Positions 26,101-33,765 of a stretch of DNA of 64,000 bases are shown piece after piece. The notes under the pieces were generated by a model. The model was not told the DNA's origin. It did no database searches and worked only from the letters and a program-made list of their open reading frames with translations. Made by a program: the position numbers and the translations under genes. Source of the stretch: an uncultured bacterium. GTDB taxonomy: Bacteria > Cyanobacteriota > Vampirovibrionia > Gastranaerophilales > Gastranaerophilaceae. The stretch is from contig CACYTP010000007.1 in assembly GCA_902777385.1 (NCBI GenBank), positions 1 to 64,000 of the forward strand. Direction: 5' to 3'. The number at the start of each line of letters is the position of its first letter. The stretch's first letter is position 1.

Positions 26101-26970
26101 TTGACCAATACCGGTGATAAAAATATGGTTGTTGACGGTACTGTAAGAGGTAATAAAGTTACAGCTTACGCCAAAGGTAATGATATTGTCTTAGGTAATA
26201 CCGAAACTAAACAGATTGCTATTAACGGTTTGAAGAAAGTCTTTATTACTACAGATGACGGAAGTATCCTGAATGCAGGTGTTGATTCTCATGTAATCAA
26301 ATCCGGCGGAAACCTCTATATGGCTGCTAATAACGGTTCTATAGGTGAAGATGTTGAAGGCTCAAACGGCGTTGGCGCTGATGCAAGAGATTTGACAAAA
26401 TCAGTTAATGTATATGTAAACGGAAGAGTTAAAGCATTTACTACTGATGAAAACAAAAACAGCGTAATTAATATTGCAAGCAAAGGAAAAGACCTTAAAG
26501 TTGACAGAATTAAGGCTGACGGTAAAGTATTATTGTTAACCGATAAGGTTGTCGACAGCGAAGGCAATGTTAAGACAGGTTCTATCCTGAATGCGGCTAC
26601 TGAGCTTAATGAATATGCTAACGTTAAGGGTACTACGGTTAACTTGATGTCAAGCGGTTCAATTGGTACTGCAGATAAGGCTGTTCACTTCAGACAAACA
26701 GATGCATCACAGCAGTCTAATGTATTGGCCGGTCAGGATATCTACTTACACGCTCGTGGTGAAGATGCCGGTGAAGATGTTAACTTTAATGTAATTAAAT
26801 CAAAAGGTGGCAGCATTGATGTTGATATCATCAGAGATGGTGTTGTCGAACAGGCTGTTGCTCCGGGCAATATCAAAGTCGAAGCTCGTAAGAATGATGC
26901 TAACTTAAATGTTAAAGTTAGAAGTAATGATCCTAATATAATCAAAGATTACTTTGACAAGGATCTATAA
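23152..26970 (+). CDS. Filamentous-haemagglutinin-type adhesin (TPS secretion domain)
   Basis: 1272-aa exported beta-helix protein. Signal peptide (about 1-28, ending SAMATD), then a TPS/haemagglutination domain at about 30-150 with NSFVNMVKNQVSIDGLL and EAVFVSPNGMVVGNAGVLNVG, the N-P-x-G type signature that guides export through a TpsB pore. The rest is made of short Asn/Gly-rich beta-helix coils; residues about 465-885 include near-identical 138-residue repeats (V-Y-I-G-N-T-G-A-G-G-L-T-I). No cell-wall anchor and no C-terminal barrel are visible, and no TpsB partner lies nearby. The start at 23152 has GAGGG upstream. Confidence 0.85.
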   Translation: MTKKICKRKLPVLLMALVFATTSAMATDITGVSGNGVFNIDPTGSVNNIGYRSYDNFNLSAGDTANLKFDSGINSFVNMVKNQVSIDGLLQTTKNGAFHNGEAVFVSPNGMVVGNAGVLNVGALSVYTPTPQGMKMLQNGFESGSLTTTYQGQQINLMEAIGWHGNAPVTINGHVYSHGDVNVVARQFDLGPAGGIAAGVNNTSADIFNALVKTNNNSNVNIRTYDRGGSGVLNISGSLVNAGNGDIKLQNRGSQGFNVTYNGAKITNANGDMYLVNSKGTMNLNGEITNKGGFTNITTGAGSGLLNLTGKVNSEGLKVLTQSASGANLGGSIVNTARGIAVTNKAGTLTLNSNISNNNQATNISNTSTANKLIVNSNINSSGKLQISNSGANGMEINGNITNSANTAITNHAGKMLVNSKIENTSGKMNLTQKGDGELHLTANSKIKSAGDEVLIQNVGNTGLIADGTIESSAPLYLQSTKGAMAVNGSVTGDGNLVYIGNTGAGGLTISNDASISNNDKIQIMGNGAGGMNINGTVSNTNGGTSITNYKGNMTLKGSVTSKNGNINLTNKGDGALAIANTGKVTSEKGQLLVQNAGAVGLTSNGTIKSAGRVSVQNTNGAMAVNGSVSSDKNRVYIGNTGAGGLTIGKDAVISNNDKIQIMGNGAGGMNIDGTVSNTDGGTAITNHQGNMSVKGSVASKNGNINLTNKGNGALVIANTGKVTSEKGQLLVQNTGAVGLTSNGSIKSAGSVFVQNTNGAMAVNGSVSSDKNRVYIGNTGDGGLTIGKDAKISNNDKIQIMGNGAGGMNINGSISNNGGGTAIANYKGNMTVNGTVANKNGNINLTNKGDGALIIANSGNVGSEKGQLVVQNSGAKGLSVDGTIDNKGFAVISNKAGNLNVNGDVTVTGARLSIHNDGKGSLNVNDTATVINEGLGRTYITNTGKGGMNVAAPVVGGGHVLLTNRAGGMNVSSNVTSTKNNVVLTNTGDKNMVVDGTVRGNKVTAYAKGNDIVLGNTETKQIAINGLKKVFITTDDGSILNAGVDSHVIKSGGNLYMAANNGSIGEDVEGSNGVGADARDLTKSVNVYVNGRVKAFTTDENKNSVINIASKGKDLKVDRIKADGKVLLLTDKVVDSEGNVKTGSILNAATELNEYANVKGTTVNLMSSGSIGTADKAVHFRQTDASQQSNVLAGQDIYLHARGEDAGEDVNFNVIKSKGGSIDVDIIRDGVVEQAVAPGNIKVEARKNDANLNVKVRSNDPNIIKDYFDKDL
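24550..25800 (+). repeat. Three tandem 414-bp repeats inside the adhesin
   Basis: The segment starting GCAATGGCTGT recurs at 24601, 25015 and 25429, exactly 414 bp (138 codons) apart. Copies 2 and 3 are most alike, and copy 1 has diverged at its 5' side. They are in frame, so unequal recombination would change adhesin length without breaking the gene. Confidence 0.9.
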
Positions 26971-27001
26971 TAAATACATATTTGAGTCATAGCAAATAGG
27001 C

Positions 27002-27030
27002 AAGGACGGGACGAAAGTTCCGTCCTTTGT
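27002..27030. terminator. Terminator between convergent adhesin and radical SAM genes
   Basis: AAGGACGG/CCGTCCTT stem with a 10-nt loop, T-rich downstream on the plus strand. Confidence 0.85.
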
Positions 27031-27948
27031 TTATACTTTTATTCCTTGATAAGAATTTCTCATTAAAAATTCTTTATCAATTTTATTGAGGCAATCAAAT
27101 TTAGCCCCAAGCCATACAGGTGCTACGAGAGCATCTCTGTAGCCGTTACCTGCAAGTCTGTGGATGGTTGTTTCTTTAGGTAAGTATTCAAGAAAGTCAC
27201 ATACAAGGTTTACATATTCATCCATATCCATAAATTTAATTTCGCCGTTTTCGTACATCTGAGTAAATTTTGTGCCTTCCAATGCACAAAGGAGATGCAA
27301 TTTTACTCCGTCAACTTTTAGTCGTGCAAGTTCTTTTGCTGTTTCCATCATTTCGTCATGAGTTTCCCACATCCCGAGTATTATGTGGGCACAAACGTTA
27401 ATTCCACGTTTTTTTGTTTCTTTGTAAGCTTTTAAAAAACATTCATAGTCATGTCCACGGTTAATTCTTTTTAAAGTTTTGTTATGTATTGATTGCAGTC
27501 CGTATTCTACCCAGGTGTAGTATTTATCAGTGTATGATGCAATTAAATCTAATTTTTCTTCATCAACGCAGTCAGGTCTTGTACCTATTGAAATACCTAC
27601 TATATCCGGGTGTGTAAGTGCTGCATCATATATTTTTTTTAATTCATTAACAGGTTTATAGGTATTAGAATATGCCTGAAAGTAGGACATATATTTTTCA
27701 GCTTTAAATCTTCCTGAGACATATTCAATGGCAGCTTGCACTTGTTCTTCAATGCTCAATTTATTAGAGTGAGTTCTTGCAAAGCTTCCTCCATCATCAC
27801 AAAATATGCAGCCCCCGTTTGATATTGTTCCATCTCTGTTTGGACATGAAAAACCGGCGTCAAGGGTTAATTTATATACCTTGGCACCGAATTTTTGTTT
27901 TAAATATTCACTAAATTGGTTGTATCTTTTATCTGTTCCGTTAAACAT
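27031..27948 (-). CDS. YhcC-type radical SAM protein (TIGR01212 family)
   Basis: 305-aa radical SAM enzyme. The cluster-binding cysteines occur in SCPNRDGTISNGGCIFCDD, the spacing (C-x12-C-x2-C) typical of this subfamily rather than classical C-x3-C-x2-C. Also visible are GISIGTRPDCVDEEKL and EYGLQSIHNKTLKRINRGH, as in the Elp3-like branch. The reaction of the family is not established. The gene follows a 56-aa zinc-ribbon gene by 8 bp on the same strand, so the two are co-transcribed. Confidence 0.9.
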   Translation of the reverse strand: MFNGTDKRYNQFSEYLKQKFGAKVYKLTLDAGFSCPNRDGTISNGGCIFCDDGGSFARTHSNKLSIEEQVQAAIEYVSGRFKAEKYMSYFQAYSNTYKPVNELKKIYDAALTHPDIVGISIGTRPDCVDEEKLDLIASYTDKYYTWVEYGLQSIHNKTLKRINRGHDYECFLKAYKETKKRGINVCAHIILGMWETHDEMMETAKELARLKVDGVKLHLLCALEGTKFTQMYENGEIKFMDMDEYVNLVCDFLEYLPKETTIHRLAGNGYRDALVAPVWLGAKFDCLNKIDKEFLMRNSYQGIKV

Positions 27949-27956
27949 GATGAAAA

Positions 27957-28127
27957 CTATGCGTCTTTTTCATCCTCTTCTCGAATAGGATAAACGTAGT
28001 GTTCACCACAATTCGGACATACAACTTCCTGCTGTTTTCCGTCTTCTAACTGAGCTACTTCAAATAAGGTTTTGCAACCTGATTGTACACATCTTATTGC
28101 CCATGAAGGTCTTACAAGTCTTGCCAT
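27957..28127 (-). CDS. Small zinc-ribbon protein (56 aa)
   Basis: Begins MARLVRPSWAIRCVQSGC and contains C-x4-C (near residues 13-18) and C-P-N-C (37-40), a four-Cys zinc ribbon, ending in an acidic E-E-D-E-K-D-A tail. AGAGAGG lies six bases before the ATG. Clean stop and tight coupling to the radical SAM gene support reality despite the short length. The role is unknown; it could bind nucleic acid or assist the downstream enzyme. Confidence 0.75.
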   Translation of the reverse strand: MARLVRPSWAIRCVQSGCKTLFEVAQLEDGKQQEVVCPNCGEHYVYPIREEDEKDA

Positions 28128-28271
28128 ATTAAACCTCTCTTTTTACTTAATTTACACCTCTATATTAACATTGTTTTTTTGTTTAGGCAATAGATTATCT
28201 TATTACACTAATATTTTGTCGGATTATTTTTTTGCGTGTAAAGGTTTTAATAGTTGGGTAAGGAGAAAATA

Positions 28272-28592
28272 ATGAAGAAATTTTTAATATTTTTAGGAAT
28301 AATGTTTGTTGCATCATTAGCTGTAAAGGATACTATAGACAGATTCAAAGAGCTTGATAATGTTGCAGTTACTCCTTCTCAGTTACAGATGCGTACTCCT
28401 GCACAGCAAAATACAGGTCAAAGTCAGTTTGACGTGCAAACACAGAAACTTCGCAACAGGAATTCTGACAGGTACTGGGATAACAACCCAAATAACTATG
28501 GTAACAGGTTTGATAACTTTAACAGAAATCCGAGCCGAGACCAAAATCGTTTGAAAGATTATACCCCGCGAAATCCGTTTGAGAGAGATTAA
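28272..28592 (+). CDS. Hypothetical 106-aa exported or anchored protein
   Basis: Not recognised. A short N-terminal hydrophobic helix (about 4-20, FLIFLGIMFVASLAV) acts as signal or anchor; the rest is disordered and rich in Asn, Arg, Gln and Asp (RNRNSDRYWDNNPNNYGNRF). AAGGAG precedes the ATG at 28272. Its stop codon overlaps that of the convergent gene by three bases. Confidence 0.6.
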   Translation: MKKFLIFLGIMFVASLAVKDTIDRFKELDNVAVTPSQLQMRTPAQQNTGQSQFDVQTQKLRNRNSDRYWDNNPNNYGNRFDNFNRNPSRDQNRLKDYTPRNPFERD

Positions 28593-29437
28593 TCACTGAA
28601 TACCGTATCACCATATTGTTCGTTATCATCTTCGGACTCGGAATATTTTTGCCTCTGCTGCTGGATAAGCTGGTTTTGCAGTGCAGGAATATTTGAATCA
28701 CTCTCAAATCTGAAATATGCACCCTCAGGCTTAGTATCGTTAACCAAAGGTTGAGGGTCTATTGTTTTTGGAAAAAATCTTAGATATATATTTTGCGAAA
28801 TGCTTTTTGATAAAATGTCTTTAGAGTACATCTTAAAGTATTCAAGTATAGCATAAGCATCAGATGCATTTGGAGCTTTAAAGTTATCATTATTATCACT
28901 TATTTTTTTTGTATATGTATTACTCCACATAACTAAATCGTTAACAGTATCCAATAATACTGCATTAGTTTCCATAGTATACGGATATGAAACATCAAAA
29001 TTTGTAGAAAGTACAAGCATTTCCCAAACATTACGTCTGGCAACCTCTTTATCAATAGGTACGGTATTTGATATAATCAATATTGATTTTGCATTGAATG
29101 CTTTTGAAATTTCTTTTAAGCCTGCGAAATCTAAATTCTTAGATTTTGTGTACTCGGCAAGAACTTTATAAGTTTGTTTCCTAAGAGTTTCATTAGCTGC
29201 CATTGTTTTTCTAACATAGTTGAGTGATGGCGAATTTATCCTGCCTGTTGCATTGAAGTTTTCTATAACGTCAGTTGATATAATTTCTGAAACTTCAGGA
29301 TAGCAGTAGTAGTTAGCACATACTTTGAACAAATCTACAGGTAAAACAACAACATTGAATGTTACCATTGCTTTTGCCGGTAAAATCATTATTAATAACA
29401 TAAATACTGCAAAAATTATTTTTATAATATTTTTCAT
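28589..29437 (-). CDS. Hypothetical secreted 282-aa protein
   Basis: Not recognised with certainty. Signal peptide at about 1-24 (ending LPAKAM), followed by a mature domain beginning V-T-F-N-V-V-V-L-P-V-D, with alternating strands and helices (EIISTDVIENF, LKEISKAFNAKSILIIS). This is loosely reminiscent of the CsgG/LpoB-type periplasmic fold, which also starts with a V-A-V-L-P strand; that is a guess. The C-terminal 60 residues are polar and acidic. The ATG at 29437 is preferred since TGT-TATAAT ends six bases before it. Confidence 0.55.
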   Translation of the reverse strand: MKNIIKIIFAVFMLLIMILPAKAMVTFNVVVLPVDLFKVCANYYCYPEVSEIISTDVIENFNATGRINSPSLNYVRKTMAANETLRKQTYKVLAEYTKSKNLDFAGLKEISKAFNAKSILIISNTVPIDKEVARRNVWEMLVLSTNFDVSYPYTMETNAVLLDTVNDLVMWSNTYTKKISDNNDNFKAPNASDAYAILEYFKMYSKDILSKSISQNIYLRFFPKTIDPQPLVNDTKPEGAYFRFESDSNIPALQNQLIQQQRQKYSESEDDNEQYGDTVFSD

Positions 29438-29443
29438 AACAAA

Positions 29444-29452
29444 ATTATAACA
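29444..29452 (-). promoter_or_regulatory. Extended -10 abutting the 29437 start (leaderless)
   Basis: Minus strand TGT-TATAAT, then TTTGTT, then ATG. A consensus -10 with six bases to the start codon, no Shine-Dalgarno. Confidence 0.65.
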
Positions 29453-29527
29453 CACAAAATTATCATACAACTAACGGATTATATTTTATTTAAAAACTAA
29501 TAAAATATAGATTAATAGGAGATTATT

Positions 29528-29911
29528 ATGGAATATCAGGAATTAATCGAAAAAGCTGTGGAGGTTTCTAAAAATTCTTATTCACCGTATTCGAAATTTG
29601 CAGTCGGAGCTTGTTTGTTGACGGATAACGGTCATGTTTATAGCGGATGTAATTTTGAGAATTCAAGTTTCGGATTAACGATATGTGCAGAAAGAAATGC
29701 TGTTGGTTCTGCAATTGCAGCAGGTGATAAAAAAATTAAAGCGATTGCTATATATTCCCCAAATTCCGAGTATTGTTACCCTTGTGGTGCATGCCGACAA
29801 GTTTTAAATGAGTTTAAATCAGAGAATGGGTTGGATGTTATTACAACAGGCAAAAGCGGATTGAAGGTTACTACATTAGACGAACTTTTACCTGAAGGAT
29901 TTAATCTGTAA
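29528..29911 (+). CDS. cdd: Cytidine deaminase
   Basis: 127-aa zinc enzyme deaminating cytidine and deoxycytidine to uridine forms. The active-site C-A-E in TICAERNAVGSA and the second zinc motif PCGACRQVLNEF are intact; SPYSKFAVGA binds substrate. Length fits the short homotetrameric class. AGGAG precedes the ATG. A zinc-site small protein starts one base after its stop. Confidence 0.96.
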   Translation: MEYQELIEKAVEVSKNSYSPYSKFAVGACLLTDNGHVYSGCNFENSSFGLTICAERNAVGSAIAAGDKKIKAIAIYSPNSEYCYPCGACRQVLNEFKSENGLDVITTGKSGLKVTTLDELLPEGFNL

Positions 29912-29912
29912 T

Positions 29913-30173
29913 ATGTATATTTTTGAAGCAGTTTTAAAGTATATCAAAAAAGATAAATTTAAGGAAATTCTTGATACTCATGACAGAAACCAAAGTGAGC
30001 ATTTGCTTGATTATATCCCTTTAGAAGAGGATACAGAAACGGAAGAGGATTTGAACTGTGAGCATCTTTTTATGCCGATTGATTCTACAGGAGAAATACT
30101 TGCCTGCTCAAAGTGTGGAGAATTAAGACGCAGGGAAGAATTAAAGGATATGAATTTTTTTCATAATAAGTAA
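29913..30173 (+). CDS. Hypothetical 86-aa protein with putative zinc site
   Basis: Not recognised. Translationally coupled to cdd (1-bp gap). The N-terminal half is charged and helical; the C-terminal half has C-E-H and C-S-K-C, a plausible Cys/His metal site (near residues 49-71). No hydrophobic segment. The function is unknown. Confidence 0.6.
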   Translation: MYIFEAVLKYIKKDKFKEILDTHDRNQSEHLLDYIPLEEDTETEEDLNCEHLFMPIDSTGEILACSKCGELRRREELKDMNFFHNK

Positions 30174-30335
30174 ATATCCAAAAGTGTTAAGATTTTGTAA
30201 TATTTCATTAAAAAATAGCAATTCTTGTAAAAAAAAATACTTAATTATTATATAAGGAATTATTTAGGAATATCTATACAACAAAATACTTTCTCATAGT
30301 TAAGGAAACAAGGAATACACTACAGGGAGGTCTGC

Positions 30336-30578
30336 ATGTCAGTCGGAGCAGAAGATTATATTGATCAACTCTTGGTCAAAAAATACGCAGAAGAAAAAGT
30401 TGATAACCATGATGATATGGAATCGATGGTTGATCCAGAAAAAATGATGGGAGCAATGAACGATTATGCAAGTATGTATCGTAATATGATGACGTTGAAA
30501 CAGCGTTTGAATATTGCTTGTTATGCGGTAAATGCCAGAAATGCCAAGTATAACAGATCCCGTAACGCATATCAATAA
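30336..30578 (+). CDS. Hypothetical 80-aa protein
   Basis: Not recognised. Helical, Met/Asn/Asp-rich, opening MSVGAEDYIDQLLVKKYAEEK. GGGAGG five bases before the ATG is one of the strongest ribosome sites in the window. It stands alone with a 162-bp upstream gap that should hold its promoter. Confidence 0.6.
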   Translation: MSVGAEDYIDQLLVKKYAEEKVDNHDDMESMVDPEKMMGAMNDYASMYRNMMTLKQRLNIACYAVNARNAKYNRSRNAYQ

Positions 30579-30590
30579 ATAAGTTTTATA

Positions 30591-30627
30591 AATCCTCTTT
30601 TTTGGTATAATACTTTAAAAGAGGATT
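30591..30627 (+). promoter_or_regulatory. Inverted repeat embracing the maf promoter and ribosome site
   Basis: AATCCTCTTTT (30591-30601) pairs with AAAAGAGGATT (30617-30627). The maf -10 (TATAAT, 30606-30611) is in the loop, and the second arm carries the ribosome site AAGAGGA. Read-through RNA from the upstream gene would form a hairpin hiding that site; RNA from the internal promoter would lack the first arm. Confidence 0.55.
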
Positions 30628-30633
30628 AAGACT

Positions 30634-31197
30634 ATGGGAAAAATTATTCTGGCATCGTCTTCTCCAAGAAGACGTGATATTATGAAAAATGCGAATATAA
30701 AATTCGAGATTATTCCGTCCCCGTATATCGAAGATCATACGACGACGGTTTTTTCTTATGATTTTATAGAGGGTTTGGCGTCTAATAAGGCTTTGGCTGT
30801 TGTTCCTTTAGCAGACAATAATTCTGTAATAATAGGTGCTGATACTGTTGTAGTTGTAGATGATGAAATTCTCGGCAAACCAAAAGATAGAGAAGATGCA
30901 ATAAATACTATACGCAGGCTTTCAGGTCGAACTCATATTGTTGTAACGGGTACTGCCGTTGTAAATACCTCTACGAATGTGCTGAAAACAGCATCATCTA
31001 CAAGTCATGTAACGTTTGAAAACTTAACGGACGAGCAGATTTGTTCTTACATAGATAATTTTAAGCCGTTTGACAAAGCAGGTTCTTATGGTATTCAGGA
31101 AATGCCTGAAGGATATATAAAATCATATACAGGCAGTCTGAACAATATTATTGGATTAGATATTGATTTGGTTAAAAAGTTATTGAGTGAGGTTTAA
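30634..31197 (+). CDS. maf: Maf nucleotide pyrophosphatase
   Basis: 187-aa Maf/YhdE/YceF family enzyme that hydrolyses dTTP/UTP or modified nucleotides and is linked to septation. Motifs are the N-terminal ILASSSPRR, the metal-binding IIGADTVVVVDD with catalytic Asp, LGKPKDREDA, and PFDKAGSYGIQ. Length is normal. The start follows AAGAGGA. Confidence 0.95.
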   Translation: MGKIILASSSPRRRDIMKNANIKFEIIPSPYIEDHTTTVFSYDFIEGLASNKALAVVPLADNNSVIIGADTVVVVDDEILGKPKDREDAINTIRRLSGRTHIVVTGTAVVNTSTNVLKTASSTSHVTFENLTDEQICSYIDNFKPFDKAGSYGIQEMPEGYIKSYTGSLNNIIGLDIDLVKKLLSEV

Positions 31198-31202
31198 GCT
31201 TA

Positions 31203-31856
31203 TTAACCTTCAACGATTTTAACACCGGAACTTGTTCCTAAGCTGTATGCTCCTGCTTCAATCATTTTTAATGCAGCTTCTTTATCTCTAATCCCTCCCG
31301 AGGCTTTGACTTTTAGTCCGTGAGGATTAACAGTATCATACATAAGCTTTACATCCTCAGCTTTTGCTCCTACACCACCTTTAACAAATCCGGTTGATGT
31401 TTTTACAAAATTAGCACCTGCTTCTATGGAAATTTCGCATGCCTTTTTAATTTCCTCAGTTGTTAATAAATCAGTTTCCAGAATGACTTTTAATGGAGTT
31501 TCTCCGCAGGCTATTTTAACTGCTTTTATATCTTCTTTAACAAAGTCGTAGTTTTTATCCTTAATTCCTGTAACATTTATAACCATATCAATTTCATCTG
31601 CACCATCTGCTTTTGCACATGATGCTTCAAATGCTTTTACTTCTGTTTTGTTAGCACCGAGAGGAAATCCAATTACTGTTACTATTTTTACATCAGTATC
31701 TTTTAGTGCTTCTTTTGCTGATTTTACATAGCAAGGATTTATGCAAACGCCCCTAAAATTATATTTTTTTGCTTCTTCATATATTTTTGCTAAATCTTCT
31801 TTTGTTGCATCTTGTTTTAGTAATGTGTGTTCAATGTATTTGTTCAAATTATCCAT
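31203..31856 (-). CDS. deoC: Deoxyribose-phosphate aldolase
   Basis: 217-aa class I aldolase splitting 2-deoxyribose 5-phosphate into glyceraldehyde 3-phosphate and acetaldehyde. IEHTLLKQDAT, DEIDMVINV, the catalytic helix LKVILETDLL and the Schiff-base Lys in FVKTSTGF are all visible, with VKASGGIRD near the end. Two adjacent ATGs exist; the second (31856) is better spaced from AAGGAG. It lies 10 bp after metF, an unusual pairing, and probably shares its promoter. Confidence 0.96.
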   Translation of the reverse strand: MDNLNKYIEHTLLKQDATKEDLAKIYEEAKKYNFRGVCINPCYVKSAKEALKDTDVKIVTVIGFPLGANKTEVKAFEASCAKADGADEIDMVINVTGIKDKNYDFVKEDIKAVKIACGETPLKVILETDLLTTEEIKKACEISIEAGANFVKTSTGFVKGGVGAKAEDVKLMYDTVNPHGLKVKASGGIRDKEAALKMIEAGAYSLGTSSGVKIVEG

Positions 31857-31866
31857 CATTTTCTCC

Positions 31867-32712
31867 TTATATAAAATTATCTAAAATTTTACAAATTGAT
31901 TTTGATTTGTTTAATGTATAGAAATGTATTCCTTTAATCTCATTTTTAATAAGATTTTCACACTGTCTGCATGCAAATTCTACGCCGAATTTTTGGATAT
32001 CGTTATTATTATCGTATTTTTCAAGTGCAGATTTGAGTTCATTTGGTACGGTGATTCTTGCAAGTGTTGTCATCCTGTCAATTTGCTTTTTACTTAATAC
32101 AGGCATGATTCCGGGTACTACAGGAACAGTTATCTCTGCTGCTCTTATTTTATCTGTATATTTGTAGAATAAGTCATTATCGTAAAATAGTTGAGTAAAA
32201 ATCACATCTGCTCCGCAACTAACTTTGTGCTTCAAATTTTTAATATCTTGTTCAATGGATTCAGCTTCAATATGACCTTCCGGGTAGCCAGCTACCCCTA
32301 TAGATAAGTCACTGTTACTTTTCAAAAATTCTACAAGTTCGCTTGCATATTGAAAATCTCCGCATATTTGAGATTTATCAGCAGGAATGTCCCCTCTGAG
32401 TGCAAGTATATTTTGAATTCCGATTTTATTAAGTGTAGTTATATGGTTTTTGACAAATTCTTTCGAGCTTGATACGCAAGTAAAATGAGGCATGACTTCA
32501 AATCCTGATTTTTTAATGCGGGTAATTAAATCAGTTGAATTATTATTCTTTCCGCCTGCTCCCCAAGTTAACGATATAAAAGACGGGTTATATTTTCTTA
32601 ATACTTCAAGTTCAGAGTATAAAATTTCATTTCCCTCAACTTCTTTTGGCGGAAAAACCTCAAAAGAAATTTTTGGCTTATCTTTTTGGGTGTATATGTC
32701 TTTCAATTTCAT
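31867..32712 (-). CDS. metF: Methylenetetrahydrofolate reductase
   Basis: 281-aa flavoprotein reducing 5,10-methylene-THF to 5-methyl-THF for methionine synthesis. The N-terminal ISFEVFPPK has the catalytic Glu; further motifs are LTWGAGG, HFTCVSSS, NILALRGDIP, GVAGYPEGH and FTQLFYD. Length is typical of bacterial MetF. The promoter TGG-TATAAT ends six bases from the ATG, so the message lacks a leader and cannot hold an S-box riboswitch. Confidence 0.95.
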   Translation of the reverse strand: MKLKDIYTQKDKPKISFEVFPPKEVEGNEILYSELEVLRKYNPSFISLTWGAGGKNNNSTDLITRIKKSGFEVMPHFTCVSSSKEFVKNHITTLNKIGIQNILALRGDIPADKSQICGDFQYASELVEFLKSNSDLSIGVAGYPEGHIEAESIEQDIKNLKHKVSCGADVIFTQLFYDNDLFYKYTDKIRAAEITVPVVPGIMPVLSKKQIDRMTTLARITVPNELKSALEKYDNNNDIQKFGVEFACRQCENLIKNEIKGIHFYTLNKSKSICKILDNFI

Positions 32713-32718
32713 AGTTAA

Positions 32719-32727
32719 ATTATACCA
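32719..32727 (-). promoter_or_regulatory. Extended -10 abutting metF start (leaderless)
   Basis: Minus strand TGG-TATAAT, then TTAACT, then ATG at 32712. It lies back to back with the divergent tcdA -10 (TGT-TAAAAT, ending 32743), so the two promoters are 10-20 bp apart. Confidence 0.65.
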
Positions 32728-32760
32728 TAATTTATGTTAAAATTTCAGAGAAAGGGTATT

Positions 32761-33471
32761 ATGATAAATCAATTTTCGAGAACAGAATTATTGTTAGGCA
32801 AAAGTGCAATGATAAAACTCGCTAAATCCCGTGTAGCTGTTTTTGGTGTAGGCGGAGTCGGTGGCTATGCGGTGGAAGCACTTGTAAGAAGTGGTATTGG
32901 GGAAATTGATTTGGTAGATAATGACGTAGTTTCTCTGACCAATTTGAACAGGCAGATTTATGCTTTGCACAGTTCAATCGGGAAATACAAAGTTGAAGTC
33001 GCAAAAGAAAGAATATTAGATATAAATCCGGACGTAAAAGTAAATATTTATAATACTTTTTATAGTCCTGAGACCTCTGATAAGTTTGATTTTTCAAAAT
33101 ATGATTATGTTATTGATGCAATAGATACTGTTTCAGGGAAAATAGAACTTGTTGTTCAGTGTAATAATTTTGGGGTACCGTTAATTTCTTCTATGGGTGC
33201 AGGTAATAAATTAAATCCTGCCGATTTTGAAGTATCTGATATATACAAAACTTCAGTTTGCCCTCTTGCAAGAGTAATGAGGTATGAACTAAAAAAACGA
33301 AATATAAAACACCTGAAAGTTGTGTATTCAAAAGAACCGCCAATAAAGCCTCTTCAAAGCAGCGAATTGCCGCCAAAAGGTAAGCAAATCCCGGGGAGTG
33401 CAGCTTTTGTTCCTTCTGTTGCAGGTCTTATTATTGCTGGAGAAGTTATAAAAGATTTGATAAATAATTAA
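32761..33471 (+). CDS. tcdA: tRNA threonylcarbamoyladenosine dehydratase (TcdA/CsdL)
   Basis: 236-aa ThiF/E1-like ATP-dependent enzyme that cyclises t6A37 of tRNA to ct6A. The nucleotide loop VAVFGVGGVGGYAVEALVRSG, the D-N-D-V-V...N-L-N-R-Q motif, and the C-terminal segment GKQIPGSAAFVPSVAGL are characteristic of TcdA rather than ThiF or MoeB, and the zinc tetracysteine of ThiF/MoeB is missing as expected. The ATG at 32761 follows AAAGGG. A terminator follows directly. Confidence 0.92.
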   Translation: MINQFSRTELLLGKSAMIKLAKSRVAVFGVGGVGGYAVEALVRSGIGEIDLVDNDVVSLTNLNRQIYALHSSIGKYKVEVAKERILDINPDVKVNIYNTFYSPETSDKFDFSKYDYVIDAIDTVSGKIELVVQCNNFGVPLISSMGAGNKLNPADFEVSDIYKTSVCPLARVMRYELKKRNIKHLKVVYSKEPPIKPLQSSELPPKGKQIPGSAAFVPSVAGLIIAGEVIKDLINN

Positions 33472-33500
33472 AAAAGCCGACTTGATTGTCGGCTTTTAAA
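33472..33500 (+). terminator. Terminator after tcdA
   Basis: AAAGCCGAC/GTCGGCTTT stem with a 6-nt loop and T-run; A-rich on the other side, so it may also serve the convergent small operon. Confidence 0.9.
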
Positions 33501-33533
33501 TTTTTCTCCTACAAATTTTACGCTTGAGACAAG

Positions 33534-33719
33534 TTACCTGACAGCTGATGTTCTTAGTTCATCATACTTTGTACTTGTTTGAATATTTTTTAAATATTTT
33601 GTTAATGATTTAGCAACCATTTTAGATCTTTTTTGAGCTTCTCTGTCGAGTATCTCAAAGTATTCATCTATGGAGGACATTTCATATTCATGTCCATTTT
33701 CGAGATTTCCGTTTACCAT
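33534..33719 (-). CDS. Small 61-aa protein, paralogue of the 43771 product
   Basis: Not recognised as a known family. The C-terminal half K-R-S-K-M-V-A-K-S-L-T-K-Y-L matches K-R-S-A-L-V-S-K-S-L-D-N-Y-I in the 72-aa protein at 43771, and both then have a K-Y-D-x-L segment. Helical, basic C-terminus. It is preceded by a GGAATAGGGG ribosome region and lies 46 bp after a ribbon-helix-helix gene on the same strand; the two form an operon. Confidence 0.65.
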   Translation of the reverse strand: MVNGNLENGHEYEMSSIDEYFEILDREAQKRSKMVAKSLTKYLKNIQTSTKYDELRTSAVR

Positions 33720-33765
33720 TTTCCCCTATTCCTTTCTTTACACAATTATAACCTATTTTTATTTT

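Noticed and set aside
31857..32760. SAM riboswitch before metF
   Set aside because: The promoter lies six bases from the start codon, leaving no leader for a riboswitch.
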